From the NCBI GenBank assembly GCA_037349105.1, contig JAYJMM010000065.1:310001-374000 (forward strand): 64,000 nucleotides of DNA. The letters run 5' to 3'. This document shows positions 1 through 11,581 of the stretch, one piece after another; the first letter of the stretch is position 1; every line of letters begins with the position of its first letter. This stretch comes from Limnomonas spitsbergensis. Taxonomy: Eukaryota; Chlorophyta; Chlorophyceae; Chlamydomonadales. The position numbers and the translations under genes are program-made. The notes under the pieces are model-generated. The model did no database searches. It saw nothing but the letters and a program-made list of their open reading frames with translations, and was not told the DNA's origin.

Positions 1-1142
1 CCTCAGCGTTATCTACCACATCCATCATAGCAGCATGCCAGGGTTGTTGGATAGCCATGGCAGCCTTAAGGGTGGATAGGCGGGCATCAAAGCTAGCTTT
101 CCCAATACCATGGGAGTGCACCATGGGATTCGTGTTCAGTGGAGGGCTAGGAAGATGCTGGGAGTAATGTGCATCGACAAACCGGGTGGCCTAGGCTGTT
201 GATCGGGATGCCATAAAAGCAAGCGTCTCAAAGAGGATATGCGAGGTAGGTTGCGTCGTGATCAGGTGCACCTCAAGGAGCGTCCAGGACAAGGCAATGA
301 CTGCACACTCAGGCTACCCTACTGCATGCGCCCCGGCCGCATGGGAGACAGCTACAGAAAGAGCGGCTGGAAGGAGCGAAGGCTTGTTTCTTACTGCAAG
401 GGATACAACTGCAGGAAAGGGGCGAAGGCAGCAAGGGCTTGTCCATTATTATAGGAGAGACAGCCACAAGAGTAGCGGCTAGAAGTATCATGGGCTTGTC
501 CCTGACCGTGGACGGGACTACTGCAGGAATAGCGGCCAGAAGCAGCGAGGGCTTGTCCCTGACCATAGTGCGGCTTGTCCCTGACCATAGCTGCGAAAGC
601 AGGAGCACCATATAATGAAAAAGTTGGGCAAGTCGACGGCCGGACAATTTTCCGGGACAATGATTGCTGCCCACGCGCACAAATAGCCTGCAGGAGGCCA
701 TACACACGAATGCACTCAATTTTATACAGATTCAATAGAAAGGCCCAGCCCTCGTACATTGTTCCACTTACAGGCGTCCAAAAATATCCAAAGCGCTCAT
801 GTGTTAAATCCAGCCACCCGAGTGGCGCACTTTGATGGACCGTTTAGTCATCAACGTCCTTCATGTCATTGTTATGCGGTTGATACAATGACGCTGATGA
901 TGGGTCTGCACTGTACGCGTCCGCGAAGCCCTAATCTTATGTACAGCACGAACCCCACACCTCCACACAGGGTTGCGATGCCTCAACGAATATGTCGTGG
1001 TAGATCGCTTACGAGCCTGCAGCGCCACCCATCTCCTGCCTCCCTAGTTCAACTTCCAGTCGAATCGCAGCAGTCTCCCGCATCCTCCTCTTTCCTTCAT
1101 TCCTCGCGCTGTCCATCTCCATCTGTCATGTAAACAAGAAAA
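1..1142. other. Region upstream of COQ4, no gene recognised
   Basis: I see no convincing gene here. Between about 340 and 600 there are degenerate tandem units, each containing a GGCTTGTCCCTGACC-like block next to an AGCGGC-AGAAG-like block. They give several overlapping open frames on both strands that look like repeat artefacts. The last part (about 1000-1142) is pyrimidine-rich and could hold the COQ4 promoter and 5' UTR, but I see no clear TATA box. An in-frame TAA lies just before the proposed COQ4 start. Confidence 0.5.
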
Positions 1143-4100
1143 ATGTCAAGGTACCCCTGCCCTTGCATGCCAACAAACTGCTGGTGTCACCTCAAGCCCA
1201 TTCTCCCAGCTCACATCCCCTGCCCCCCCTGCCCTGCCCCCCACGTCCCCCCCCCCTGCTTTACAGCAAAGCGCTATACCCTACACATATTCCTCTCGGC
1301 ACGTTACAGAAAGGAGCTGTTGCTGTATTCTCTGCTGTGGGTGCTCTGCTCAGGTGTGGCTTCAAAGATTCCCCCGCATGATGCCATCCGCCTCACCTGT
1401 CCTGGGAGATTCTCGGTGACCGATTGACTGGGACTGGGACTGGGTACAGACCTGGGGATCAAATGCAACTACCAGTCTTAGAGCTTCCGCCCGCATGATG
1501 CTACGTGTCCCATCAATCCATTGCATGTATGGATGATTGGAAACGAATTCATGGTAAGGGAATGTAAAAGTGAGTAAAAGAGCTTCCGCCCATGTTATGG
1601 TATTCATGGTATTTAGTCTGCCTCCGCCATGATGCCACCCGCCCCATGGGCAGAGTGAGGATGAACACACTATTTAATTCCTGCTTGCTGTAAACGGCAG
1701 CCCTTCAGATGTACTCCTACGCCAGGGGGCAGTGCTAATTTCCGTGCACCAGGTCACCCTTGGCGGGCTGCCGGGCCGCCATTACTGCACCGATCGTGAC
1801 CAAACCTTAAGCTAAACTGCAACCAGCCCTGCAAACTGCAAACTGCCCAGCCCTGCAAACTGCCCTGCTCAGCCCTGCAAACTGCCCTGCCCAGCCCTGT
1901 CCAGCCCAGCCCTGCAAACTGCCCTGCTCAGCCCTGCAAACTGCCCTGCCCAGCCCTGTCCAGCCCAGCCCTGCAAACTGCAAACTGCCCAGCCCTGCAA
2001 ACTGCAAACTGCAACCAACCCTGCAGACTGCAACCGGCCATACGCCATGTTGTACTTACCCAGTAGCTTGAGCACCCTCATGTTCACAAATTGCATTGAA
2101 TCCCTGTTGGTTCTATCGTGAGCCTCGGTGCCCTGTCACTTGTTCATGCATCAACCCAATAGCTTAGCTAACCTACTTGTCTTGTTGTCTTGCTCTTTCG
2201 GAAAACATTTATTTGATGGATTCGTAGAGGTTGTGACTGTTGCCTACAGAGCAGCGCCAGTGGATTCAGTGGCAGCCATGTTAGGACCAATGTTCATTTC
2301 AGTGCGCGACGGACAATCTTTGTGAGGCCGCTAGGCGGCCACCACTGGGCCGATGGGGACAAACCTTGCCAGCCCTACGGCCAGTGGCCCAAGCAGCAAA
2401 AGGTTTGATGCACCCCGTCCCCACGGCCTATGTTAGTGATGTAGCTTAATTGTGGCTGAGTCACACCTAAGTGAGCAGTGGTGTGGATGAGATCACCCAT
2501 TTCTCCCCTCTCACCTCCCAGCCATTCTCCACCCTTTGCTCACCACCCACCCATTGCTCGCCTCCCACCCGTTACCTACCCATTTCTCACCTCCGACCTC
2601 TTTCCCACCCTCTACCTCATTCCCCACCTCCCATCCGTTCTCCACCCTTTGCTCACCACCCACCCATTGCTCGCCTCCCACCCGTTACCTCCCAAGATCT
2701 CCCCCCCCCTTCTCTATCTCAGACCTGGGCGAGGCGACCTCGTCGGTGCAGTTGCCGAGACCACAGGTCTAGGGGCGGTGCGGCAGCTCCGGGACCGCAT
2801 GCGTGCCGACCCTGAGGGACAGCGTATCCTGCTGGAGCGACCCAGGATCACGGTGGGAGGTGGAAGGAGGGAGGAGGAGGAGGAGGAGGGAGGAAGATGC
2901 CAGAGGAAGGGAGGAGGAAGGAGGAAGGAGGGGGGGAGGGAGATGCCAGGGGCAGGGAGAGGGGAGGAGGAAGGAGGGAGGGAGGAAGAAGCAGGTGCAG
3001 GAGGAGGTGGAGGATGGAGGAAGATGTCAGGGGTAGGGAGAAGGGAGGAGGAAGCAAGGAGGTTGAAGGAGGAGCGGAGCGAAGGAAGAGGGAGGACGAT
3101 GCAGTGGGCAGAGAGCAAGGAGGAGGAGGGTTCAGGGGGGACAAGTTGAGGGGAGGAGGGGGAAAGGAGGGGAAGGGAGTATGGAGCAGGGAGGAGGAAC
3201 CAAGGAAGGAAGGAGGAGGGATGATGGGGCAGGGAGAAGGGGGCAGGGAGGAAGGAGCAGGGAGGAAGGAGCAGGGAGGAAGGAGCAGGGAGGAAGGAGC
3301 AGGGAGGAAGGAGCAGGGAGGAAGGAGCAGGGAGGAAGGAGCAGGGAGGAAGGAGCAGGGAGGAAGGAGCAGGGAGGAAGGAGCAGGGAGGAAGGAGCAG
3401 GGAGGAAGGAGCAGGGAGGAAGGAGCAGGGAGGAAGGAGCAGGGCTTGGCCAGGGTATTTTCCTACACATCTCCATGCTTTGCGTCAGCGTTAATGCAAA
3501 AAAAAAGCGGGCTACGGATATTTGGTGTCCAAAATATCCAGCAGGCGAAATCCTAGGTCTTTTATTGGCTGGCATGTTACAGGACGGCTCGCTGTGCCCC
3601 CTGGTTCAAATCCCAGGGCACAGTTTTCAAAGCCCCCCTTCCAGATTGTGGTGAAGGCTGAACCTTTATCCTGATCTTCACATTTCAGATTGTGGTGATG
3701 GCTGAACCTTTGTCCTGATCTTTACATGCCAGATTGTGGTGAAGGCTGAACCTTTATCCTGATCTTCACATTCCAGATTGTGGTGAAGGCTGACCCTTAA
3801 TCCTGATCTTCACATGCGAGCAGCTCCTTCCCATGCGCAGGACCAGTCTGGAATTGACACTGATTGGCCCCTACACATGACTTGAATCCTCTGATCCATG
3901 TGCCCTGATCCCTTCAATCGTGTGTGTTATCTCCTCCCATGCGCAGACCCAGTCCATGCAGAAGTGCTGGGGCATGCCGGTATTGATGCTGATTGGCCCC
4001 TACACATGACTTGAATCCTCTGATCCATGTGCCCTGATCCCTTCAATCGTGTGTGTTCTCTCCTCCCATGCGCAGACCCAGTCCATGCAGAAGTGCTGGG

Positions 4101-7100
4101 GCATGCCGGTATTGATGCTGATTGGCCCCTACACATGACTTGAATCCTCTGATCCATGTGCCCTGATCCCTTCAATCGTGTGTGTTATCTCCTCCCATGC
4201 GCAGACCCAGTCCATGCAGAGGTGCTGGGGCATGCCGGTATTGATGCTGATTGGCCCCTACACATGACTTGAATCCTCTGATCCATGTGCCCTGATCCCT
4301 TCAATCGTGTGTGTTATCTCCTCCCATGCGCAGACCCAGTCCATGCAGAAGTGCTGGGGCATGCCGGTATTGATGCTGATTGGCCCCTACACATGACTTG
4401 AATCCTCTGATCCATGTGCCCTGATCCCTTCAATCGTGTGTGTTCTCTCCTCCCATGTGCAGACCCAGTCCATGCAGAAGTGCTGGGGCATGCCGGAGTC
4501 GACGCTAGGCGGCGCCTACGCGAAGTTCATGGGAGATCGCAACTTCCAAGCAGATGATCGTGCGCCGGTCAGGTGGGCCTAGGGCATGCTCATAGGAGAT
4601 CGAAACTGCCAAGCAGGTGACCTGGCGCCAGTCAGGTGTGTGGACTCTAGCGATCATATCCATGGACACTGGACCACCTTCTGCTGGCAGGGGGGCACTG
4701 GCCAGTGGTCTGAAGGTAGCTGAAATGAAGCTGGCAAATACTGCTGTACTACGAGGTTATTTGAAGTCCTATTTTGAGGTTATGCAGCCCATAGCTCCTC
4801 CCTCCCTCACAAGCCTGCTGTCAGGTTAGTTGACGGTGTAGAGGTAGCCAACTTGCTGATTTTACGTTTAGATAACACTACTAAGGTCAAGCAAATGCTT
4901 CATAACCTTCAGCCTCCGCCACCTATGATTGCACCCTCCCGCGATGGCCACCTGTACGTTTGTGGACCGACCTTCGAGCTGATCTTCAGTTAAGCAACGA
5001 CTCGTCAGGTCCAGCTACCACTCATAATGTTCAGCAGCCGCTAACCAATGACTGCTCCCTTACGCAATTGCAACCTGTAGGTTTGTGGATGATGAGAGTT
5101 GACCTTAGTGCTGATCTTCATTTCAGCTACCCCTATTCAGGTTCAGCTACCACTCTTAATGTTCAGCAGACACTAATTTAATGACTGCGCCATTACACGA
5201 TTGCCGCCTGAAGGTTTGTGGATGATGAGGAGCTGACCTAGGTGCTGATCTTTAATTTAGCTACCAATGTTAAGCGGCCGCTGTCCCATGGCTGCGCCCT
5301 CCTGCGATTGCAACCTGTAGGTTTGTGGATGATGAGGAGCTGGCCTACGTTCTCACGCGCATGAGGGAGGTGCATGATTTCTGGCACGTCCTGTTTGGAT
5401 GCCACACGGATGTGTTCGGCGAACTGGCGATCAAGGGCCTTGAGTTTGTGCAGGTGTGTCGCCTAAAATTGAACCCTAAACTTTAACCCTGAACCCTTAA
5501 CCCCAAACTCAAATCCTAAACTGTAAACCTGAACCCTGAAATGAAACCCTAAACCCTAAACTCGGTGCGTCACAGTGTCTCTTTGATCGGCTTTGATACC
5601 ATCTTCGGTAGGCCTCCCCGCGGCCGCTTCAGGTCTGACTGGGTCAAAACCTTGGCCGGCCAACAGGCACAGGCCCAAACAGCACGGCTGGCAGCACATG
5701 GGCGCTCTGGCAGGCGGTAGCTGAAATGTTGCGCAGCTGTTGCTGAAATGTTGCGTGACTGTAGCTGAGCCTCGAGGAAGAAACGGTGTTATATTTCTCA
5801 GTGCTGTGTTGAGCAGGCAGCAGACGACCTTGGAGACTGGCCAGGCAGCCACTATGCTGGGTCCACGGGGATCAAACGGCGACAGAACTGCGGCCGGGGC
5901 AGGGTAGCAGGGTTAACAGCACCAGGCTCCCCCCGTCCGCAGAACTTGGCGTAGCTGCAATGCGCTGATTATGCCGGTGCCCTTCTCAGGTGCTTTGTTG
6001 CCGTGTTTGTTCTCTTCTAATAAACACTGTCCCCTGCCCCGTGCTCTGCCCAAACCCTGCTCTGCCCGAACCCTGCCCTGTCCTGCCCCCTATCTTGCTC
6101 TGCCATGCACCAATTTCTGCCATGCCTCTTGACCCCTGCCCTGCCAAACCCCTGCCCTGCCCTGACCCCCCCAAAATGAACCCTGCCATGCCCTGCCCTG
6201 CCATGACCCCCCCACACACACATGAACCCTGCCTTGCCCTGACCTGCCCCCCCCCAAAATGAACCCTGTCTTGCCGTTCCATGACCCCCCCCAATGAACC
6301 CTAGCCTTGCCCTGCCCTGCCCCCCGCCCAAATGAACCCTGCCTTGCCCTGCCCTGCGATGAACCCCCCCCACACACACATGAACCCTGCCTTGCCCTGC
6401 CCTGCCCCCCCCTAATGAACCCTTGCCTTGCCTTGCCTTGCCTTGCCCTGCCATGACCCCCCCCCCACACACATGAACCCTGCCTTGCCCTGTCCTGCCT
6501 CCCCCCACAAAATGAACCCTGCCTTGCCCTGCCCCCCCCCAAATGAACACTGTCTTGCCCTGCCATGCCCTGCCCCCCCCCCCACACACACACATTAACC
6601 CTGCCTTGCCCTGCCCTGCCCCCCCCCCCAAATGAACGCTGGCTTGCCCTGCCCTGCCCTGCCTCCCCCCCCCCCACACACACATGAACCCTGCCTTGCC
6701 CTGCCCTGCCCCCGCCCAAATGAACCCTGCCCTGCCATGACCCCTCCACCCCCCACACACAAGAACCCTGCCTTGCCCTGCCATACCATGACCCCCCCCC
6801 CAATGAACCCTTGCCTTGCCTTGCCTTGCCCTGCCCCCCCCCCCCCCGAAAATGAACCCTGCCTTGCCCTGACCTGCCCTAACCCCCCCCCTACACACAC
6901 ACATGAACCCTGCCTTGCCCTGACCTGCCCTAACCCCCCCACACACACATGAACCCTGCCTTGCCCTGACCTGCCCTAACCCCCCCACACACACATGAAC
7001 CCTGCCTTGCCCTGCCCTGCCCTTACCCCCCCACACACACATGAACCCTGCCTTGCCCTGACCTGCCCTAACCCCCCCACACACACATGAACCCTGCCTT

Positions 7101-8483
7101 GCCCTGACCTGCCCTAACCCCCCCCCACACACATGAACCCTGCCTTGCCCTGACCTGCCCTTACCCCCCCCCACACACATGAACCCTGCCTTGCCCTGAC
7201 CTGCCCTAACCCCCCCCCACACACACATGAACCCTGCCTTGCCGTGCCCTGCCCCCCCCCCCCCCCGAAAATGAACCCTGCCTTGCCCTGCCCTGCCATG
7301 ACCCCCCCCACACACACATGAACCCTGCCTTGCCCTGCCCTGCCCCCCCCACATATGAACCCTGCCTTGCCCTGCCCTGCCATGACCCCCCCCACACACA
7401 CATGAACCCTGCCTTGCCCTGCCCTGCCCCCCCCACATATGAACCCTGCCTTGCCCTGCCCTGCCCCCCCCCCACGCACACACATGAACCCTGCCTTGCC
7501 CTGCCCTGCCCCCCCCCCCCCCCCCCAAATGAACCCTGCCTTGCCCTGCCCTGCCATGACCCCCCCCACACACACATGAACCCTGCCTTGCCCTGCCCTG
7601 CCCGCCCCCCCCAAAATGAGCCCTGCCTTGCCCTGCCCTGCCATGACCCCCCCCACACACACATGAAACTTGCCCTGCCCTGCGCCCCCCCCCCTCCGTC
7701 AGACGGGCGTCCCCATGACGGGTCTGGCGGTCCTGGTGGCGCAGTACCGGCTGACTACTGAGGAGCGGCTCCTGCTGCAGCGAGATTACCTGCCTTGGGC
7801 TTTGAGGGCGGGCGCCAGGGCCAAGGACCTCATGTCCGTGTACTATGAGCAACGCCTGGAGGTACGGGGGTTTTGTACTGCTTGCGGGTGGAGTGTTCCG
7901 GATTTGCCATGGACTGGAACGGCAAGAGACAGGTGTACTTCGCATTATTGTTTCTGATTGGAGTGGTCTGGGTGCCATATTGGACGCAGTAGAGAACCAT
8001 TGATGGTTGCCAAGATCCCCGGTACAGGTAATTGAATCGGACATCATCTGTTTAGGCCAGATTCCTGCAGCTGCCTGTTCGAATACCAAGAATACCCTTT
8101 GTACCGATATTTTGATTTGAGGGCTGGGTGCCGAGGTGCCACCCAGTGACTCTCCGGCCCTGTACTGGTTTGTGTCAGCCCATGCATCTGAAAGTCTATA
8201 CTGGTAATCAGAGGTCTGTTTTTTAAAACAGTGTAAGCCGAGTGTAAGCTAGAACATAGATTCACGATGGCTCAAGCATGCTTTGCCGTCATGCATCTGT
8301 GCCTGACAGGCATCAAATGTGTCGCCATGCTGTACCGTGCAGGATGATCTCGATGACCTGAGGCGCGAGTTGCGGATTATACCCGCGCCAGCCTTGCCAG
8401 CGCACCTACAAAAGAAGAGTCGGTCCAAAAGTGATGATGTTGATAGGAAGGGGGGCGTGGCAGGAGAGATGGATGGGAATTGA
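1143..8483 (+). CDS. COQ4: Ubiquinone biosynthesis protein COQ4, seven coding exons
   Basis: COQ4 is a matrix-side component of the mitochondrial coenzyme Q synthesis complex. Exons are 1143-1150, 1267-1353, 2723-2852, 4463-4572, 5321-5453, 7703-7861 and 8343-8483. They total 768 nt and encode 255 aa, close to the family's usual 220-270. All introns are GT-AG with matching phase. Exon 2 reads [15 protein letters not shown], exon 3 has GAVAETTG and [18 protein letters not shown], and exon 5 has [11 protein letters not shown]. The family's metal-binding motif HDxxHx11E is intact at about H130, D131, H134 and E146. Exon 6 carries [11 protein letters not shown] and ends YYEQRLE, as expected near the C-terminus. 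The first exon, only 8 nt, is the least certain part: ATG plus phase fits and an in-frame stop lies directly upstream, but it leaves no obvious transit peptide. Introns 3, 4 and 5 are repeat-rich. The recognition is strong; the start is moderate. Confidence 0.93.
1807..2030. repeat. CTGCAAACTGCCC-type minisatellite, COQ4 intron 2
   Basis: Tandem mixtures of the words AACTGCCCTGC, CAGCCCTGCAAACTGC and CCAGCCCAGCCCTG fill this part of the intron between COQ4 exons 2 and 3. The open frames on the - strand are a by-product of the periodicity. Confidence 0.8.
2853..3470. repeat. Purine-rich GGAGGAAGG tract with 14-bp array, COQ4 intron 3
   Basis: Directly after the exon 3 donor (GTGGGAGGTGGAAGG) the intron continues as G/A-rich sequence. 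From about 3241 to 3445 it is a near-perfect array of the 14-bp unit AGCAGGGAGGAAGG, roughly 15 copies. A 14-bp period keeps frames open on both strands, so the overlapping open frames are not genes. Confidence 0.85.
3640..3815. repeat. 44-bp tandem repeat, about four copies
   Basis: The unit begins CAGATTGTGGTGAAGGCTGA and ends with TCCTGATCTTCACAT. About four copies lie in COQ4 intron 3, just before the 129-bp array. Confidence 0.8.
3815..4572 (+). repeat. 129-bp tandem repeat carrying copies of the COQ4 exon 4 acceptor and 5' end
   Basis: Acceptor-like CAG sites occur at 3944, 4073, 4202, 4331 and 4460, exactly 129 bp apart. Each is followed by the exon 4 sequence ACCCAGTCCATGCAGAAGTG and on to GGCATGCCGG. 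Only the last copy continues into the full exon 4 (4463-4572). The other copies switch after GGCATGCCGG to an intronic segment with GATTGGCCCCTACACATGAC. A more diverged first copy starts near 3815. The repeat is therefore built from the splice acceptor and the first exon bases. Confidence 0.95.
4950..5320 (+). repeat. Degenerate copies of the COQ4 exon 5 acceptor and 5' end
   Basis: Exon 5 starts at 5321 with GTTTGTGGATGATGAGGAGC. Similar starts occur at about 4958, 5081 and 5214, each after a CCTGTA- or CGCCTGAA-like stretch. The nearest copies match GTTTGTGGATGATGA best; the farthest is the most diverged. Confidence 0.85.
5454..7702. repeat. COQ4 intron 5: CCCTAAA-like stretch and long pyrimidine-rich array
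   Basis: The intron opens with telomere-like AACCCTAAACCCTAAACTC words (about 5465-5565), then a dispersed-repeat copy (about 5600-5740). From about 6020 to 7690 it is an array of ATGAACCCTGCCTTGCCCTG joined by C-runs and ACACACACA. The 690-aa and 237-aa open frames on the - strand are artefacts of this array. Confidence 0.85.
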
Positions 8484-8797
8484 TGACAAATGCGTTGGCA
8501 CCCGTGGGATTTCAAACTCGTACGTCATCTCTGTCACGTCTCATTTCGAAAAGGGTTAGTATCGAAACCCCCGAATGACGCATTTGGTGGGAAGCTGCCC
8601 AGTAGCCTACAGCTTCTGCCTCACAAGAACCCTTGTGTGCCGACGTATCATACCTGAATACACTTTGGGGTCCCTACACATGCCTACGCGTCTTCCCAGG
8701 TCACAATTACCCAAACTTTCCCCTGCTCATTTATTTGTTGTCAACTAGTGCGTCAGGCATTGTAAAAACAAGTTTGTTTACACATCCAGCTACCCAG
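8484..8797. other. Gap between COQ4 and the SpoVS-domain gene
   Basis: About 310 bases between the COQ4 stop and the first exon I can support for the next gene. It should contain the COQ4 3' UTR and the promoter and first exon(s) of the SpoVS gene, but I could not place a start codon. No repeat stands out. Confidence 0.4.
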
Positions 8798-11581
8798 CTC
8801 CCTCTCCCCCTTATCTGATATTCTCGATCCTTCGTCATGGGACCAACCTTGCTCAACGCGTCAGCACCTTCGATGCGGAGTGCGTCGATTCGGACATCAC
8901 ACAGCGCTACCTTCAACAGCTCTGTGAATGTGCAGCCGTCCTCGGTCTCACGACGGTCTGGGCTCCCTGCGCGCCTACCAGCATCGCGGTACGCCATGTT
9001 CGAGAAGGAACTGAAAATAAAGCTGCACCGAGAATGTAGACACATGTGCCCTTCGCATATCCCCGAATCTTCTAGCATTGTGTCGATGCAGCAGCATGTT
9101 GGGGGTGGACGTCTTGGGCCCATGAGGACAGAAGAGGGGCCTTCCGCCATGTGCTGAGTGAGCTGCCTATGTGACAGTTCAGGCAGGCTTACCAGCGATT
9201 TAAATTGGGACGCCATGTTGCATTCCTTTCAATGCAGAAGCATTTTGCCTATTGAAAGCCGACCTGCGTCTATTTCGCATTGTCAGGTGCTGACCTCTAG
9301 CGTCCCCGTTGTACCCTGCACCCATCAGGACCGATGCCGTGAAGCCCTTGGCCACCGCGGTTGGCCATCTATGTGGGCCTGTAGCGGACGCTCCCGAGCA
9401 AAGCCCGAGGCTCGTTGGAGCTCCGGAAGCACCCTCCAGCTCGCTTCAGGACGTTTCAAGCAGCGCCCCATCCTCTCCACTAGCTTCAGCTGCCGTCTCC
9501 ACAGAGCCCGTTGTCGCTGATGCTGATATTATCCTCGCTTCATCGTCTTCATCACCCACAGCATCATCCGCCCCGAAGAATAACATCGTGCCTTTGCCTT
9601 GGGCGGCCGCCTCGACGTCGAGCGCAACAGAAGCCGCCCCACTGCGGCAGTCCCAGGTGGCCACAACGCCAGATCCAGCAGCGGCATCAACAGCCGTATC
9701 GTCCAGCGCACCAGCAGACGCTTCGAACGCGGTTGCAGTGGCTACGTCATACACCTCGGAGACGCCGTCCGTGGCACACTCGGTAGCGTTCTCCGTCGTC
9801 TCCAACCTCTGCCCTCGAGACCATAACTCGGTCACTGTAAAGGCGAACACGAACGTTAAGGATGCTGCCGGAGCCATCTGCAAGGTACTTCTTCCTGCAA
9901 CTAATGATGGATCGCATTGCATGGATCAGAAAGGTCTTCAGCTTGGTGGTGGATCTCCCTCTCATGCAAGGCATGCGTGGTCAGGCCATTGAGGTTCTTA
10001 GTGAGAGCCATCGAGCCCTGGCCTTTTACCTTGCTTTTTCTGGGCATGTACACATGGTGCTTCCCCCATACTCTTCAATTTTGTGTCGGAGATACGCATT
10101 CCAGATTGCAAGAATGCAAGTACACTAATGCTACCACTTCGCGATGTGGTCACAGGTATTGGGCCGTATGCCGAGTGCCCTCATCACTGCCCTTCGCCTG
10201 GAGACCTCGCATGACTCCCTGAACCGAGCAATCAAGTCCATTGCGGTGAGTACACATGTCGTGACACTCTCTCCCCTGTTTATGGCCATGGTAGTGACAA
10301 GGGCAGACCCTTGTTGCAAACTGTAAAACTGTATTCCAAATTCCTGATCACTTAACTCATAACCTGAAATGATTGGAGCTGAGTGGCGATGTGATTGCCA
10401 CCTCTTGCCACGTCCTTGAGCACGCTGCATGAAAGCAAATCAATGATATGGTGAATGGTAACGAACGCACCATCCTACTAAGTTTAACTGCTCCAACTGA
10501 TCACATGTGTAACCTCTTTCGCTGTGTCCTGGGGCAGGTTGCACGCAAGTACATCAACGACGAGGGGACTGGCCACGAGCTCACTTTCTTGCCGCTCAAT
10601 CGTTCCAACGCGGAGGGCGTCCAGGATCCCAACCTGTTCGCCTTCATTTGCTTTAAGACACAGATGGCCAAGGTGCGAAAGGGTGTGGAAAGAGGGCAGC
10701 AACTCTATGTAAAGCCAGGCTGTCGTGAAGCTAGCCTCTGCTGTTTATGTTGTCCTCCTGCATAGGATATGGTGCGAGGATCAATGGAGGTCTGTGGTTG
10801 ATTGTCACTGTTTGTGGCTGTAGCAGCCAATATGTCAAGATTATGCGATGTGCAGAAGGTGTGTCGTCTGCTGTTGACTGATGCTTGTGCCGCCTGCAGG
10901 GTCTCAAGCTCCTGGACCAGGATCAAACAGATCTTAACGTCAGCCGCGGCAGTAGCGCCAGCACCATGGCCAACGCCATCATCCACATCATCATGGATCG
11001 TGGCCAGGTGTGTGGCAGAGTGGTCTGCTTGCATTAATTCCATAATCATGTTGAGCCTTGGCCGAGACGGGGGTAAGAACCTGGTAACAGATGCGGTTAC
11101 ACAATGACTGTACTTCACTCTTAGAGCCGTCGTAATAAGTAAGACCTTCGTGTAGTTTTGTGGGTTGTGATGAATGGTCCTAGACTTGTAGTGTCGCATG
11201 ACCTGCACAACAAATTACTGATTAGACATTTATCAGCCTGTTCTGGTAACCAGCTTCATCAGCACATGACAAAAAAAGTGAGGTTCTGACTGTTGATGGC
11301 CTCACAGCACAGCTAGGCCCAGTCCAGCGATGCCCAGCTTACACTAGCTTCCTCCTCTTACCATCATCATGCAGGCTGTAATGAAGGCTGGAGGCTCCAA
11401 CGCAATCTTCATCGCAATGTCGGCGCTGGTGAACGCGCGCCGACGCCTGAAGCGCACGCACAAGATGGACATCATGACTGTGCCGAGCTGGATGACTGAG
11501 GACACGGTTGGGACTCTGGGACGCGAGTCTAAGTTCCTGAGGTTCAACATTGTTCCATGCCCGATTAACGGGCCCCTGTGA
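8798..11581 (+). CDS. Protein with two tandem SpoVS domains, 5' end unresolved
   Basis: Well-supported exons are 9450-9884, 10156-10245, 10538-10672, 10900-11007 and 11375-11581 (stop), all phase 0. An upstream exon ending at 8988 with YLQQLCECAAVLGLTTVWAP fits the same strand and phase, but its acceptor and the start codon are uncertain. The first 120 or so residues of the 9450 exon are Ser/Ala/Thr-rich linker. Domain 1 starts with VTVKANTNVKDAAGAICK and continues HDSLNRAIKSIAVARKYI and NLFAFICFK. Domain 2 has LNVSRGSSASTMANAIIHII, then GGSNAIFIAMSALVNARRRL and LRFNIVPCPI. This matches the SpoVS layout: a first strand and helix, a helix ending in K-S/A-I-A-x-A-R-like residues, and a final I/V-rich strand. 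SpoVS is known as a bacterial sporulation regulator with an Alba-like nucleic-acid-binding fold. Its role here is unknown. Domain call is fairly sure, full gene model moderate. Confidence 0.75.

Noticed and set aside
2714..3575. Pro/Ser- or Gly/Arg-rich frames around 2714-3575
   Set aside because: Artefacts of the GGAGGAAGG tract and 14-bp array in COQ4 intron 3; only 2723-2852 on + is coding.
6017..8089. 690-aa Gly-rich open frame on the - strand
   Set aside because: Translation of the pyrimidine-rich array in COQ4 intron 5; it also runs over the true COQ4 exon 6.
8731..9216. 161-aa open frame on the - strand
   Set aside because: The + strand frame ending at 8988 fits the neighbouring gene and a GT donor; the - frame has no recognisable motif. 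I keep some doubt.
9446..9922. 158-aa open frame on the - strand
   Set aside because: It is antisense to the Ser/Ala-rich SpoVS-gene exon, which has supported splice sites and in-phase SpoVS domains downstream.
8798..11581. Bacterial contamination or recent bacterial transfer of SpoVS
   Set aside because: The gene has several GT-AG introns inside the domains and lies between intron-bearing eukaryotic genes; any transfer would be old.
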